From: Ketogulonicigenium vulgare WSH-001
GTDB lineage: Bacteria > Pseudomonadota > Alphaproteobacteria > Rhodobacterales > Rhodobacteraceae
Direction: 5' to 3'
Length of the DNA stretch: 64,000 nt
Assembly (NCBI RefSeq): GCF_000223375.1
Contig: NC_017384.1
Span: 934,097-998,096 of the forward strand
In this document: piece after piece, positions 56,252 to 64,000 of the stretch
Layout: each line of letters opens with the position of its first letter
Position numbering within the stretch: the stretch's first letter is position 1
Made by a program: the position numbers and the translations under genes
The notes under the pieces: model-generated
The model's database searches: none
Seen by the model: only the letters and a program-made list of their open reading frames with translations
Told to the model about the DNA's origin: nothing

Positions 56252-57201
56252 AGGCGGCCCTTCAGGCGGGGGTCGATCACCGCGTAAAGCGCATCGACGA
56301 CAGTATTTGCGACCAGCACGATCAGGGCGAACAGCAGGATGACGTTCTGCACCACGATCAGGTCACGCTGCGACAGCGATTGATAGGCCAAGGTGCCAAG
56401 GCCCGGCAGGGTGAACACGTTTTCGACCAGCACCGCGCCCGAGATCAGGAACGGGATCTGCAGGCCCAGCATGGTGATGATCGGCAGCAGCGCGTTCGGC
56501 ACAGCATGGCGCCACAGGGCGCGCGCGCGGCTGAGGCCCTTGGCGCGGGCAGTGCGGACGAAATCCTCGTTCACCACCTCGATCACCGAGGAGCGCGTCA
56601 CGCGGGTCAGCACGGCGGATTGCGGGATGGCAAGCGCCACGGCGGGCAGGATCAGCGCGTTGATCGCAGGCCAGAACCCCGCACCCCAGCCGGGAAAACC
56701 ACCCGATGAGAACAGCCCCAGCCCCAGCGCAACGCCGAGGATCAGCAGCAGGCCGACCCAAAAGTTCGGCACAGCGATCCCGATCTGGGAATAAAGCGAG
56801 GCCAGATTATCAACCGCGCCGCCGGGGCGGTTTGCGGCCCAAACCCCCAGCGGCAGTGCGATCACCAGCGACATCGCGGTCGCCAATACGGCCAGCGGCA
56901 CGGTGACTTTCAACCGCTCGCCGATCAGATCGGCCACAGGTGTTTGATAGATATACGAATTTCCAAGGTTGCCTTGCAGAACGCCGGTCAACCACCCAAG
57001 ATATCGGGTCATGAAGGGTTGATCGAGACCCAGCTCGGCCCGCAGCGCGGCCAGCGTATCGGGGGCCGCGTTCATGCCCAGCATGATCGTCGCTGCATCA
57101 CCCGGCGCAGCTTCGATCAGCGCAAAAATGACAAAGGAGGAAATGGCCAGCACAAGTATCAAACCCAATACTTGTCTGACGGCCCTATGAAGTCGTGGCA
57201 T
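56248..57201 (-). CDS. Peptide-type ABC permease 1 (DppB-like)
   Basis: The 317-residue protein starts MPRLHRAVRQVLGLILVLAISSFVIFALIEAAPGDAA, has six helices and the EAA motif (EDFVRTARAKGLSRARALWRHAVPNALLPIITMLG). It follows the binding protein by 75 bases containing a hairpin. Confidence 0.94.
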   Translation of the reverse strand: MPRLHRAVRQVLGLILVLAISSFVIFALIEAAPGDAATIMLGMNAAPDTLAALRAELGLDQPFMTRYLGWLTGVLQGNLGNSYIYQTPVADLIGERLKVTVPLAVLATAMSLVIALPLGVWAANRPGGAVDNLASLYSQIGIAVPNFWVGLLLILGVALGLGLFSSGGFPGWGAGFWPAINALILPAVALAIPQSAVLTRVTRSSVIEVVNEDFVRTARAKGLSRARALWRHAVPNALLPIITMLGLQIPFLISGAVLVENVFTLPGLGTLAYQSLSQRDLIVVQNVILLFALIVLVANTVVDALYAVIDPRLKGRL

Positions 57202-57247
57202 AGAGGGGACTTTCAGTCTTGCCGCAGGCCTTGGCCGCGGCGGGATT

Positions 57248-57268
57248 GGGCGGGCTAAACGCCCGCCC
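57248..57268 (-). terminator. Hairpin after the binding-protein gene
   Basis: GGGCGGGC (57248-57255) and GCCCGCCC (57261-57268) form a perfect 8-bp stem with a 5-base loop, 8 bases after the binding-protein stop. It likely stabilises the binding-protein mRNA or attenuates transcription of the rest. Confidence 0.6.
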
Positions 57269-57276
57269 CTATTGGG

Positions 57277-58770
57277 TTATTCCGCCCAGCGGACGTCGGT
57301 CATGTCGTTCGACGGCACGGGACCATTTTCCCATACGCCTTCCAGACCCGCGCTCCAGACACCCAGTTTGGGGTTGGAATACAGGAACAGCGCAGGCACA
57401 GTGCTGGCGATGATTTCCTGCGCGGCCTGATAGCCTTCGGCACGGGCCTCGGGCGTGGTGGCGGCTGATATGGCGGCGATGGTCGCGTCGAAATTGGCAT
57501 CCTCATAGTTGAAGTAATAAGGATGGCGGGCGTAGATATTGATATCCAGCGGCTCGGCATGGCCGATGATGGTCATGTCAAAATCGCGGCCGGTCATCAC
57601 CTGCGTCACCCAAGCCGAGGGGAAATCAGCGATTTCGATATTGGCGGTAACGCCAACCTGCTGGAAGAAGGCCTGCATGATTTCAGCCGAGCGCTGCGCA
57701 TAGGTGCGGTTCGGCACGGTAAAGGTAAAGGTGAAGCCGTCGCCATAGCCGGCCTCGGCCAGCAGCGCCTTGGCGCCTTCGGGATCATAGGTGTATACAC
57801 CGGTCAGATCCTCATAAAACGGGCTGGCGGGCGAGAAATGCGCACCGATCGGCGTGCCAAGGCCCGAGGTCACAACCTCGACCAATGCGCTGCGATCAAT
57901 CGACATCATCAGCGCCTGACGGACGCGGGCGTCGTCAAAGGGCGGACGGGCGTTGTTCATGCCTGCGACAACTTCCATCTCGCCTGCGCCGGCATGGGCG
58001 GTGAAATTGGCGTCGCTGGTGAATTGGGCAAACAGCTCGGGCGCGCCAAGCTCGGCAATGACATTGGCCTGACCCGAACGCAGCGCCGCAACCTGCGCCT
58101 GCGGATCGGCGATAAAGCGCGCGGTCACGGTATCGAGCGCAGGCCGCCCACCCCAATAGCCGTCAAAAGCCGACATGATCACGCGGTCGCCCATGCGCCA
58201 TTCATCCACCTTGAACGGGCCGGTGCCCACAGGTGCGGTGGCATTGGTCGCAGCCGAGGTCGGCTCGACAATCACAGCCGCCGGAAAGCCCAGCCAATAG
58301 AGCAGGTCCGAGTTCGGCGCCGACAGCGTCATGGTCAGCGTGCTGTCATCGACAACATCGACGCTGGTGACGGCGGCATAAAGCGCCTTTTGACCATTGG
58401 TCGAATCCGGCCCCAGCAGCTTGTCAAAGCTGAATTTGGCGACATTGGCGTCGAAAGCCGCGCCATTGTGATAGGTGACGCCGTCGCGCAGGTGGAAGGT
58501 ATAGGTCAGACCGTCTTCGGAAATCTCCCAGCTTTCAGCCAGTTGCGGCTGGATTTCCGCGTTGCGGTCGATGGTCACCAGACCTTCGAACACGTTCTGC
58601 CAGGTGACCTGACCTGCGGCCACGGGGGAATCTTGGGTCGGGTCAAGGCCGGTCGGCTCGACCGGCTGGATGAAGGTGACCTCGCCCGCCGCAAGCGCAG
58701 CAAAAGGCGCGGCGGCACATAATGCGGCGACGGACACGGACTTGGCCAAATGGCGCAGTGCGAATGGCAT
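57277..58770 (-). CDS. Peptide-type ABC substrate-binding protein (amidase/GH3 operon)
   Basis: This periplasmic SBP_bac_5 receptor has 497 residues. The signal peptide ends about AALAAG (FALRHLAKSVSVAALCAAAPFAALA). The body (VTFIQPVEPTGLDPTQDSPVAAGQVTWQNVFEGL) resembles binding proteins for glutathione, peptides, opines or plant compounds. It is the first gene of SBP-DppB-DppC-DppD-DppF-amidase-GH3. A LysR gene is divergent. Confidence 0.92.
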   Translation of the reverse strand: MPFALRHLAKSVSVAALCAAAPFAALAAGEVTFIQPVEPTGLDPTQDSPVAAGQVTWQNVFEGLVTIDRNAEIQPQLAESWEISEDGLTYTFHLRDGVTYHNGAAFDANVAKFSFDKLLGPDSTNGQKALYAAVTSVDVVDDSTLTMTLSAPNSDLLYWLGFPAAVIVEPTSAATNATAPVGTGPFKVDEWRMGDRVIMSAFDGYWGGRPALDTVTARFIADPQAQVAALRSGQANVIAELGAPELFAQFTSDANFTAHAGAGEMEVVAGMNNARPPFDDARVRQALMMSIDRSALVEVVTSGLGTPIGAHFSPASPFYEDLTGVYTYDPEGAKALLAEAGYGDGFTFTFTVPNRTYAQRSAEIMQAFFQQVGVTANIEIADFPSAWVTQVMTGRDFDMTIIGHAEPLDINIYARHPYYFNYEDANFDATIAAISAATTPEARAEGYQAAQEIIASTVPALFLYSNPKLGVWSAGLEGVWENGPVPSNDMTDVRWAE

Positions 58771-58920
58771 TATGAATTCCTTTATTTTTATATGTCGACC
58801 CTGTTGGCATTTTTTGCCAGACGATACTGCTAGTAAATCCCAGTTTTCGGTGCTTTGAAATCTGAAATAATGTGTCTAGGGTGCAACGGAAATCGTAGCA
58901 CTAAACTTGGACGGCCCAGC

Positions 58921-59823
58921 GTGGATATCGACGCGATTGATCTTTTCAACGAATTGGCCCGTTCCGGCTCGATCCGGCAGACCGCCGAGCTCATGGGCAT
59001 GTCACCCACCGCCGTTGTCCGCCAGATCGACAAGCTGGAACATGAATTTGGCGCGACCTTGCTGGAACGCACGCCGCGCGGTGTGCGTCTGACGGCGGCG
59101 GGCGAGGTTCTGGTCGCAGGCTCGCGCGAGATTTCGCGGGAACTGCGCGTGATGCAGCAGCGCATTGATGACCTGAAGGGGCTCAGGCGCGGCAATGTCT
59201 CGGTGCATGTCAATGGCGCGGCGCTCAGCTCGATCCTTGCGCCTGCGCTGTATGAATTCTCGCATAAATACCCGACGATCAGCGTCGAGGTCTCGGTCAC
59301 CTCGGCGCAAGGTGCGCTGGATGCGGTGGCGGGGGGCGTAACTGACCTTGCGATGACCATGTTCGCCCCCATCGACCGGCGCATCGTGAACCGGTTCAAA
59401 ATGGCCGTGCGGCACGAGCCGATCATGGCCCCCGACCACCCGCTGGCCGTGCGCGATGTGATTGGTATCGACGATATTATGGGCCATCGCCTTGCCCTGC
59501 CCGACCGCAATTTCGGTGTCCGGCGCGCCTTTGATGCCCGTTTGCGGGCGCATGGCATTGACGCACGCGAAACAGGCTTTACGACATCCTCGCTGGAGCT
59601 GCAAAAGGAACTCGCCATGCGCGGCGCGGCGGTGCTGATCCTGCCGCAAATGGCGGTGCAGCGCGAGATTGACGACGGCCGCCTTGTCGCGCGCCCCTTC
59701 CAGCCCAAAGACCGGATCGAAACGCTGCTGGAGCTGAGCCATTCGGTGTCGCGCCACCAAAGTCTGGCGGCGCGACGGTTGCTGGAATTTATCGAGGCGT
59801 TCTTACGGCGCCATCACCCCTGA
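58921..59823 (+). CDS. LysR-family regulator of the amidase/GH3 import operon
   Basis: The regulator has about 300 residues and a winged helix (IDLFNELARSGSIRQTAELMGMSPTAVVRQIDKLEHEFG) followed by an effector domain. GTG 58921 gives the usual distance to the helix; ATG 58870 and TTG 58855 are alternatives. It is divergent from the binding-protein gene with 150 bases between, so it probably controls the operon. The next gene converges with it at its stop. Confidence 0.88.
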   Translation: MDIDAIDLFNELARSGSIRQTAELMGMSPTAVVRQIDKLEHEFGATLLERTPRGVRLTAAGEVLVAGSREISRELRVMQQRIDDLKGLRRGNVSVHVNGAALSSILAPALYEFSHKYPTISVEVSVTSAQGALDAVAGGVTDLAMTMFAPIDRRIVNRFKMAVRHEPIMAPDHPLAVRDVIGIDDIMGHRLALPDRNFGVRRAFDARLRAHGIDARETGFTTSSLELQKELAMRGAAVLILPQMAVQREIDDGRLVARPFQPKDRIETLLELSHSVSRHQSLAARRLLEFIEAFLRRHHP

Positions 59824-61194
59824 TCAGCCGAAAACGCGGATCAGCGCGGAATCGACGGCGGCGGTCAGCTCGTCAATCTGATCGGCGGTGATGATCAGGG
59901 CGGGCGCGAAACACAGCACATTGTTCAGGCCCGGCACTGAACGGTTCGAGGCACCGATAATTACGCCCTGTTTTGCGCATTCGGCGACGACCGCGCCCAT
60001 TTGCGCCTCGGTCACCGGCGTTTTCGCCGCGCGGTCGCTGACCAGTTCCGCGCCGCAGAACAGGCCCTTGCCGCGTACATCGCCGATCACCGCGTGCTTT
60101 TCCATCAGCGCGTTCAGATTGGCGATCAGCCGCGCACCCATTTTGGTGGTGTTCTCCAGCAGGCCTTCGCGCTCGATAATATCCATATTGACCAGCGCAG
60201 CGGCGGGGCCAGCGGTGCAGCCGCCAAAGGTCGAGATGTCGCGGAAGTGGTTCAGGATATCCGCCGGATCATCCTTGAACATCTCGAACACCTCTTCGGT
60301 GGTGACGCAGCAGGCAATCGCCGCATAGCCCGAGGCCAGACCCTTGGCCATGGTCACGAAATCGGGCTTGATGCCGTAGTGCTGATAGCCGAACCATTCA
60401 CCCGTGCGGCCGATGCCGCAGACCACTTCGTCGATATGCAGCAGGATGTCGTATTTCTTGCAGATCGCCTGCACGGCGTCCCAATAGCCTTCGGGCGGGG
60501 TGATGACGCCGCCGCCAGCGGTCACCGGCTCGAGGCACAGTGCACCAACCGTCTCGGGGCCTTCGCGCAGGATGACTTCCTCGATCGCGGCGGCGGCGCG
60601 TTTGCCATAGGCCTCGCCCGTCAGATCCCATTGCGCGCGATATTCCATGCAATGGGGCACGCGGATGAAATCGGGCGCCATCGGGCCATATTGTTCATTG
60701 CGCTGGTCCTGCCCGCCCGCCGACATAGTGGCCATAGTGCCGCCGTGATAGTCGCGGTCGCGATACAGGATCTTGGTCTTTTTGCCGCCGTATTTTTTAT
60801 GGGCGATCTGGCGGACCATTTTGAACGCCTTTTCATTCGCCTCGGAGCCCGAGTTGCAATAGTAGACGCGGCTCATGCCGGGCATCTTCTCGATCAGACG
60901 CTCGGCGAACAAAGCGCCGGGGATCGTGCCGGCAGAACCTGCAAAATAGTTCAGTTTCACAACGGCATCGCGAATGGCATCGCCGATCTCGGTGCGGCCA
61001 TAGCCGACGTTTACCGTCCACACCGCACCCGACACAGCGTCCAGAAAGCGGGTGCCGTGCTGGTCCCAGACATGGATGCCCTGCCCCTCGACGATGATGC
61101 GCGGCTCGCCCACCTCATAGGGTTTATGCTGGGTCAGGTGGTGCCACACATGCGCCTTGTCGGCGCTGACGACATGCGAGAGATCGTTGCTCAT
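59824..61194 (-). CDS. tpa: Class III aminotransferase, taurine-pyruvate type
   Basis: This PLP enzyme of 456 residues shows NSGSEANEKAFKMVRQIAHKKYGGKKTKILYRDRDYHGG, LLHIDEVVCGIGRTG (cofactor aspartate) and the PLP lysine in TMAKGLASGYAAI. The start (ADKAHVWHHLTQHKPYE) and the AGTIPGALFAERLIEKMPGMSRVYY block are, from memory, very like taurine-pyruvate aminotransferase. The usual partners xsc and pta are absent from the window, so the true amine may differ. A PuuR-like regulator is divergent. Confidence 0.8.
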   Translation of the reverse strand: MSNDLSHVVSADKAHVWHHLTQHKPYEVGEPRIIVEGQGIHVWDQHGTRFLDAVSGAVWTVNVGYGRTEIGDAIRDAVVKLNYFAGSAGTIPGALFAERLIEKMPGMSRVYYCNSGSEANEKAFKMVRQIAHKKYGGKKTKILYRDRDYHGGTMATMSAGGQDQRNEQYGPMAPDFIRVPHCMEYRAQWDLTGEAYGKRAAAAIEEVILREGPETVGALCLEPVTAGGGVITPPEGYWDAVQAICKKYDILLHIDEVVCGIGRTGEWFGYQHYGIKPDFVTMAKGLASGYAAIACCVTTEEVFEMFKDDPADILNHFRDISTFGGCTAGPAAALVNMDIIEREGLLENTTKMGARLIANLNALMEKHAVIGDVRGKGLFCGAELVSDRAAKTPVTEAQMGAVVAECAKQGVIIGASNRSVPGLNNVLCFAPALIITADQIDELTAAVDSALIRVFG

Positions 61195-61299
61195 GATTGC
61201 CTCTGTTGGATTTGTGGCGCTAGTTCGTCACGGATCACGGGCGCGAACAAGCCTTTATCTGATCAGGGTAAGCCATTGAAATACAGCAGGTGATCTGGC

Positions 61300-61325
61300 A
61301 GTGTTTGGATATATCGAACAACACT
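61300..61325. promoter_or_regulatory. Dyad between the aminotransferase and regulator genes
   Basis: AGTGTT at 61300-61305 is mirrored by AACACT at 61320-61325, and GATATATC lies between. It sits 15 bases before the regulator ATG, a likely site for its own product. Confidence 0.45.
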
Positions 61326-61340
61326 AACAGCGGGACTGCA

Positions 61341-61892
61341 ATGGATCAGTTGGATATCGGCGGCAGGCTGCGGGCGCTGCGCATGGCGCGCGGCCTGTCG
61401 CAGCGCGTGCTGGCCAAGCGTGTGGGCGTGCCGAACTCCACCATTTCGCTGATTGAATCGGGGCGCGCCAACCCCTCGGTCGGGTCGCTGAAACGCATTC
61501 TGGACGGGCTGCCGATCGGCATGGCGGAATTCTTTGCCTTTGACCCCGAAGCGCAGCGGCAGGTGTTCTTTGCCGCCGAAGAGCTGCGCGAGATCGGGCG
61601 CGGCAAGATATCGTTCCGGCAGGTCGGTGACGGCGGCGCAGGCCGCGCCCTGCAGATGCTGCGCGAGGTGTATCAGCCCGGCGCCGATACCGGCAAAGTC
61701 CCCCTGACCCATGCGGGCGAAGAAGTCGGGATCATCCTGTACGGCCGGCTAGAGGTCACTGTCGACGGGCAAAAGAAACTGCTCGGCCCCGGTGACGCCT
61801 ATGCCTTTGACAGCACCTTGCCACACCGCTTTCGCAATCCCGGCGCGCAGCCCTGCGAAGTGGTCAGCGCCTGCACGCCACCGACGTTCTAG
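61341..61892 (+). CDS. XRE-cupin regulator (PuuR-like)
   Basis: The 183-residue protein has a Cro/CI helix-turn-helix (IGGRLRALRMARGLSQRVLAKRVGVPNSTISLIESGRANPSVGSLKRIL) and a C-terminal cupin (GEEVGIILYGRLEVTVDGQKKLLGPGDAYAFDSTLPHRF). PuuR of this type controls putrescine use. ATG 61341 is used; the frame opens at 61290. Divergence from the aminotransferase suggests it senses that enzyme's amine. Confidence 0.89.
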   Translation: MDQLDIGGRLRALRMARGLSQRVLAKRVGVPNSTISLIESGRANPSVGSLKRILDGLPIGMAEFFAFDPEAQRQVFFAAEELREIGRGKISFRQVGDGGAGRALQMLREVYQPGADTGKVPLTHAGEEVGIILYGRLEVTVDGQKKLLGPGDAYAFDSTLPHRFRNPGAQPCEVVSACTPPTF

Positions 61893-61995
61893 TGTCACGA
61901 TTTTCGTGTCACTGTGATACCGGATTGTGATCTGTTATGATCTGACCTTACGTGATCATCTGACGCCATAATCAAATCAAAACAGGGAATTGGAT

Positions 61996-63090
61996 ATGGA
62001 TCGCAGAAGTTTTGGCGCCGCAATGGTCGGCCTTGGCGCTGCAGGTGCCACGATGCTGCACAGCACCTCGGCCAGCGCGCAAGACAGTTTGCCGTCGCTG
62101 ATGGCGGGCTGCATCACCGATGTACCGGGCATCAAACTGGGTCACGCGCTGATGGAGGGTCGCCCCACCGGCTGTTCGGTCATCCTGTGCGAGGAAGGCG
62201 CCCGCGCCGGTGTCGACGTGCGCGGCTCGGCCCCCGGCACGCGCGAGACGGATCTGCTTAATCCAACCAATATGGTGGATACGGTCAATGCGATCCTGCT
62301 GTCGGGCGGCTCGGCGTACGGCCTCGATGCGGCGGGCGGCGTCATGCGCTGGCTTGAGGAACGCGGCATGGGCCATAACGTCGGGCGCGGCGTGGTGCCG
62401 ATTGTGCCGGCTGCGATCCTGTTCGACCTGGGTGTTGGCGATTTCGCGATCCGGCCGGATGCGGCGGCGGGCTATGCGGCTTGCGATGCGGCCACCGATC
62501 AGCCTTCGGCCAATGGCAATGTGGGCGCAGGCGCGGGTGCGACCATCGGCAAGATGTTCCGCGGATCTTCGATGAAAGGCGGCCTCGGCACGGCCAGCTA
62601 TACCGTACCTGGCACCAATATTGTCGTGGCGGCGATTGTTGCGGTAAACGCGGTTGGCGATGTGATCGACCCGCGCACCGGCCAAATCGTTGCCGGTGCC
62701 TTGACCGAGGACCGCAGCGCCTTCCGCAATACCGAGCAGCAGATCCTGGCCGGTCATAACGTCATCACCTCTAGCGGGCAGAATACCACGATCGGTGCGG
62801 TCGTGACCAACGCACCCTTTACCAAGACCGAGATGACAAAGATCGCCGAAATGGCGCATGACGGCTTTGCCCGTGCGATCAGCCCGATCCACACGATGTC
62901 GGACGGCGATACGATTTTCGGCCTCTCGACCGGCAAATCGGATGGCGTGACCGCCAGTGTGACCGCGATCGGGACAATTGGCGCTGTGGTCATGTCACAT
63001 GCGATTGTCCGCGCGGTCATGGCCGCCGAAAGCCTGACCGACCCAGACATCCCCGCCTATCGCGATATCGCCCATAGCACACCGCTGTAA
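61996..63090 (+). CDS. P1-family peptidase (DmpA/BapA-like aminopeptidase)
   Basis: This self-cleaving N-terminal-nucleophile hydrolase has 364 residues. It starts with a Tat signal (DRRSFGAAMVGLGAAGATML). The DmpA/BapA fold is shown by GCITDVPGIKLGHA, LLSGGSAYGLDAAGGVMRWLEE, NVGAGAGATIGKMF and the likely cleavage site SSGQNTTIGAVVTNA, where a threonine would be the nucleophile. ATG 61996 has AGGG eight bases upstream. Related enzymes take N-terminal D- or beta-amino acids from peptides. It is downstream of the PuuR-like gene with 103 bases between. Confidence 0.88.
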   Translation: MDRRSFGAAMVGLGAAGATMLHSTSASAQDSLPSLMAGCITDVPGIKLGHALMEGRPTGCSVILCEEGARAGVDVRGSAPGTRETDLLNPTNMVDTVNAILLSGGSAYGLDAAGGVMRWLEERGMGHNVGRGVVPIVPAAILFDLGVGDFAIRPDAAAGYAACDAATDQPSANGNVGAGAGATIGKMFRGSSMKGGLGTASYTVPGTNIVVAAIVAVNAVGDVIDPRTGQIVAGALTEDRSAFRNTEQQILAGHNVITSSGQNTTIGAVVTNAPFTKTEMTKIAEMAHDGFARAISPIHTMSDGDTIFGLSTGKSDGVTASVTAIGTIGAVVMSHAIVRAVMAAESLTDPDIPAYRDIAHSTPL

Positions 63091-63183
63091 GCGGCCATAA
63101 ACCGCGCATGGGGCGGCGCCGCGCTAGGCATAGCGCGAAAGCTTTGACAGAATTGGCAAAACACCCAATTTATGCGAGGCTCC

Positions 63184-63678
63184 ATGCGCAAATTCATCCT
63201 GATCGCCGCCCTGACCCTGCCCGTCGCTAGCGCGGCTGCGCCCTTGGTCAGCACCGATCCCTTCCCCGAGCCGGGCAGCACCGTCTATGTGAACCTGCCT
63301 GCGGGCGCGGTCGAGATCACCGAAAACACCGTCGAGGGCTTTGGCCTCTTCGCCCATGCGGGCAGCGATCAAGAGGTGCTGCTGGCAAGCCAATATCTGC
63401 CCCGCGTGCTGGTGGTCGAGGGCGATAGCGCGCTGCTGGAAATGTATACAGGTGGCAATGCCTGCCCTGTTATGTTTGCCTGGATCACATATGCGGACGG
63501 CATCCTGCGCAGCAGCGGCGAATTCGGCACCTGCGCCGAGGAAGGCGATTACGTGGTCGAAAACGGGTTGCCGGTCTTTACTCTTGGCGATCTGGAAGAT
63601 GAAAGCGCTGCAATCGCCTATCGCTATGACCCCGCCACGGCACAGATTGCCGAGAGACCGGTCGAGATGACGCGATAG
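63184..63678 (+). CDS. Small secreted protein of unknown function
   Basis: The 164-residue protein starts with a Sec signal (RKFILIAALTLPVASAAAP). The mature part has two cysteines (NACPVMF, FGTCAEE) and alternating short beta segments. I do not recognise the family. ATG 63184 is used; ATG 63172 adds four residues. It stands alone between the P1 peptidase and the tRNA gene. About 230 bases after it hold no gene I could support. Confidence 0.72.
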   Translation: MRKFILIAALTLPVASAAAPLVSTDPFPEPGSTVYVNLPAGAVEITENTVEGFGLFAHAGSDQEVLLASQYLPRVLVVEGDSALLEMYTGGNACPVMFAWITYADGILRSSGEFGTCAEEGDYVVENGLPVFTLGDLEDESAAIAYRYDPATAQIAERPVEMTR

Positions 63679-63905
63679 AGGGCGCGGCCTGCGTGAAGCG
63701 CGGGACACGTCGCTTTCGGAAAACGGCGCTACAACCCGCCAGATCGGCGCGTGGACTGGCCATGAATCCCTGTCGGGAATAGATCACTACAGTCGGAAAG
63801 CAGAGCGGCGGCGGATCTTCATGGGAACATCGACCGAACAGCAAAGTTCCAGATCAAAAAATAAGCCCTAAAATATCAGGTACTTATATTAAAATATCTT
63901 GATGA

Positions 63906-63998
<93 letters not shown>

Positions 63999-64000
63999 GT

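Noticed and set aside
63700..63900. Possible prophage attachment or integrase remnant beside tRNA-Arg
   Set aside because: No integrase and no repeat of the tRNA end were seen inside the window; the flank is cut at the right edge.

Overview
The window looks like a chromosomal segment from an alphaproteobacterium of the Rhodobacteraceae (order Rhodobacterales). GC content is high, and the sequence carries lon, hfq-hflX, rpsB-tsf, infC, a SufT/IscA-type pair, and a GntR-type BioR regulator with its bioY target, a combination typical of this group. Genus and species cannot be fixed from the sequence alone. No phage, insertion sequence, CRISPR array or rRNA was seen. No gap between genes exceeds about 300 bases.

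Region 1 (1-21600) is mostly housekeeping: dnaB (cut by the left edge), pyrE-pyrC, a small secreted protein, infC with an apparent ATA start, a ferredoxin-NADP reductase, a CDF metal transporter, tpiA, an IscA/SufT pair, tgt, lon, hfq-hflX, a Bcr/CflA exporter with a CxxC-less DsbA-like protein, an orphan YejA-type binding protein, psuK-psuG and rpsB-tsf. A 19-codon ORF with its own terminator lies opposite the yejA promoter.

Region 2 (21600-29330) begins with a 128-bp AT-rich element bounded by 23-bp perfect inverted repeats. Next is a minus-strand gene run, short-chain dehydrogenase, ABC permease, ABC ATPase, DUF1800 protein, DUF1501 protein, ABC binding protein, with a divergent LysR regulator. 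The DUF1800/DUF1501 pair sits inside an ABC-importer operon; this is the least explained arrangement in the window.

Region 3 (29460-36740) holds an iron/heme block (TonB receptor, DUF2218-siderophore-interacting fusion, heme-binding protein, but no permease or ATPase). It is followed by a DMT exporter with an Lrp regulator, and a BioR/BioY/DUF1284 biotin-uptake unit with three BioR-type sites.

Region 4 (36740-47470) is a divergent catabolic regulon around a ROK repressor and a ROK-type operator. One arm has a binding protein, two permeases, a ROK kinase and CutC. The other has the repressor, an M81 metallopeptidase, a fused double ABC ATPase and a Gfo/Idh/MocA dehydrogenase. It reads as import and breakdown of an amino-sugar-like or sugar-peptide compound (inference).

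Region 5 (47490-61900) has mmsA with a divergent LysR. Next is a tightly coupled operon of a peptide-type ABC importer (binding protein, two permeases, two ATPases), an amidase and a cytoplasmic GH3 beta-glucosidase with a PA14 insert, with a divergent LysR. A taurine-pyruvate-aminotransferase-like gene and a divergent PuuR-like regulator follow. The window ends with a Tat-exported P1 peptidase, a small secreted protein and tRNA-Arg(CCG).
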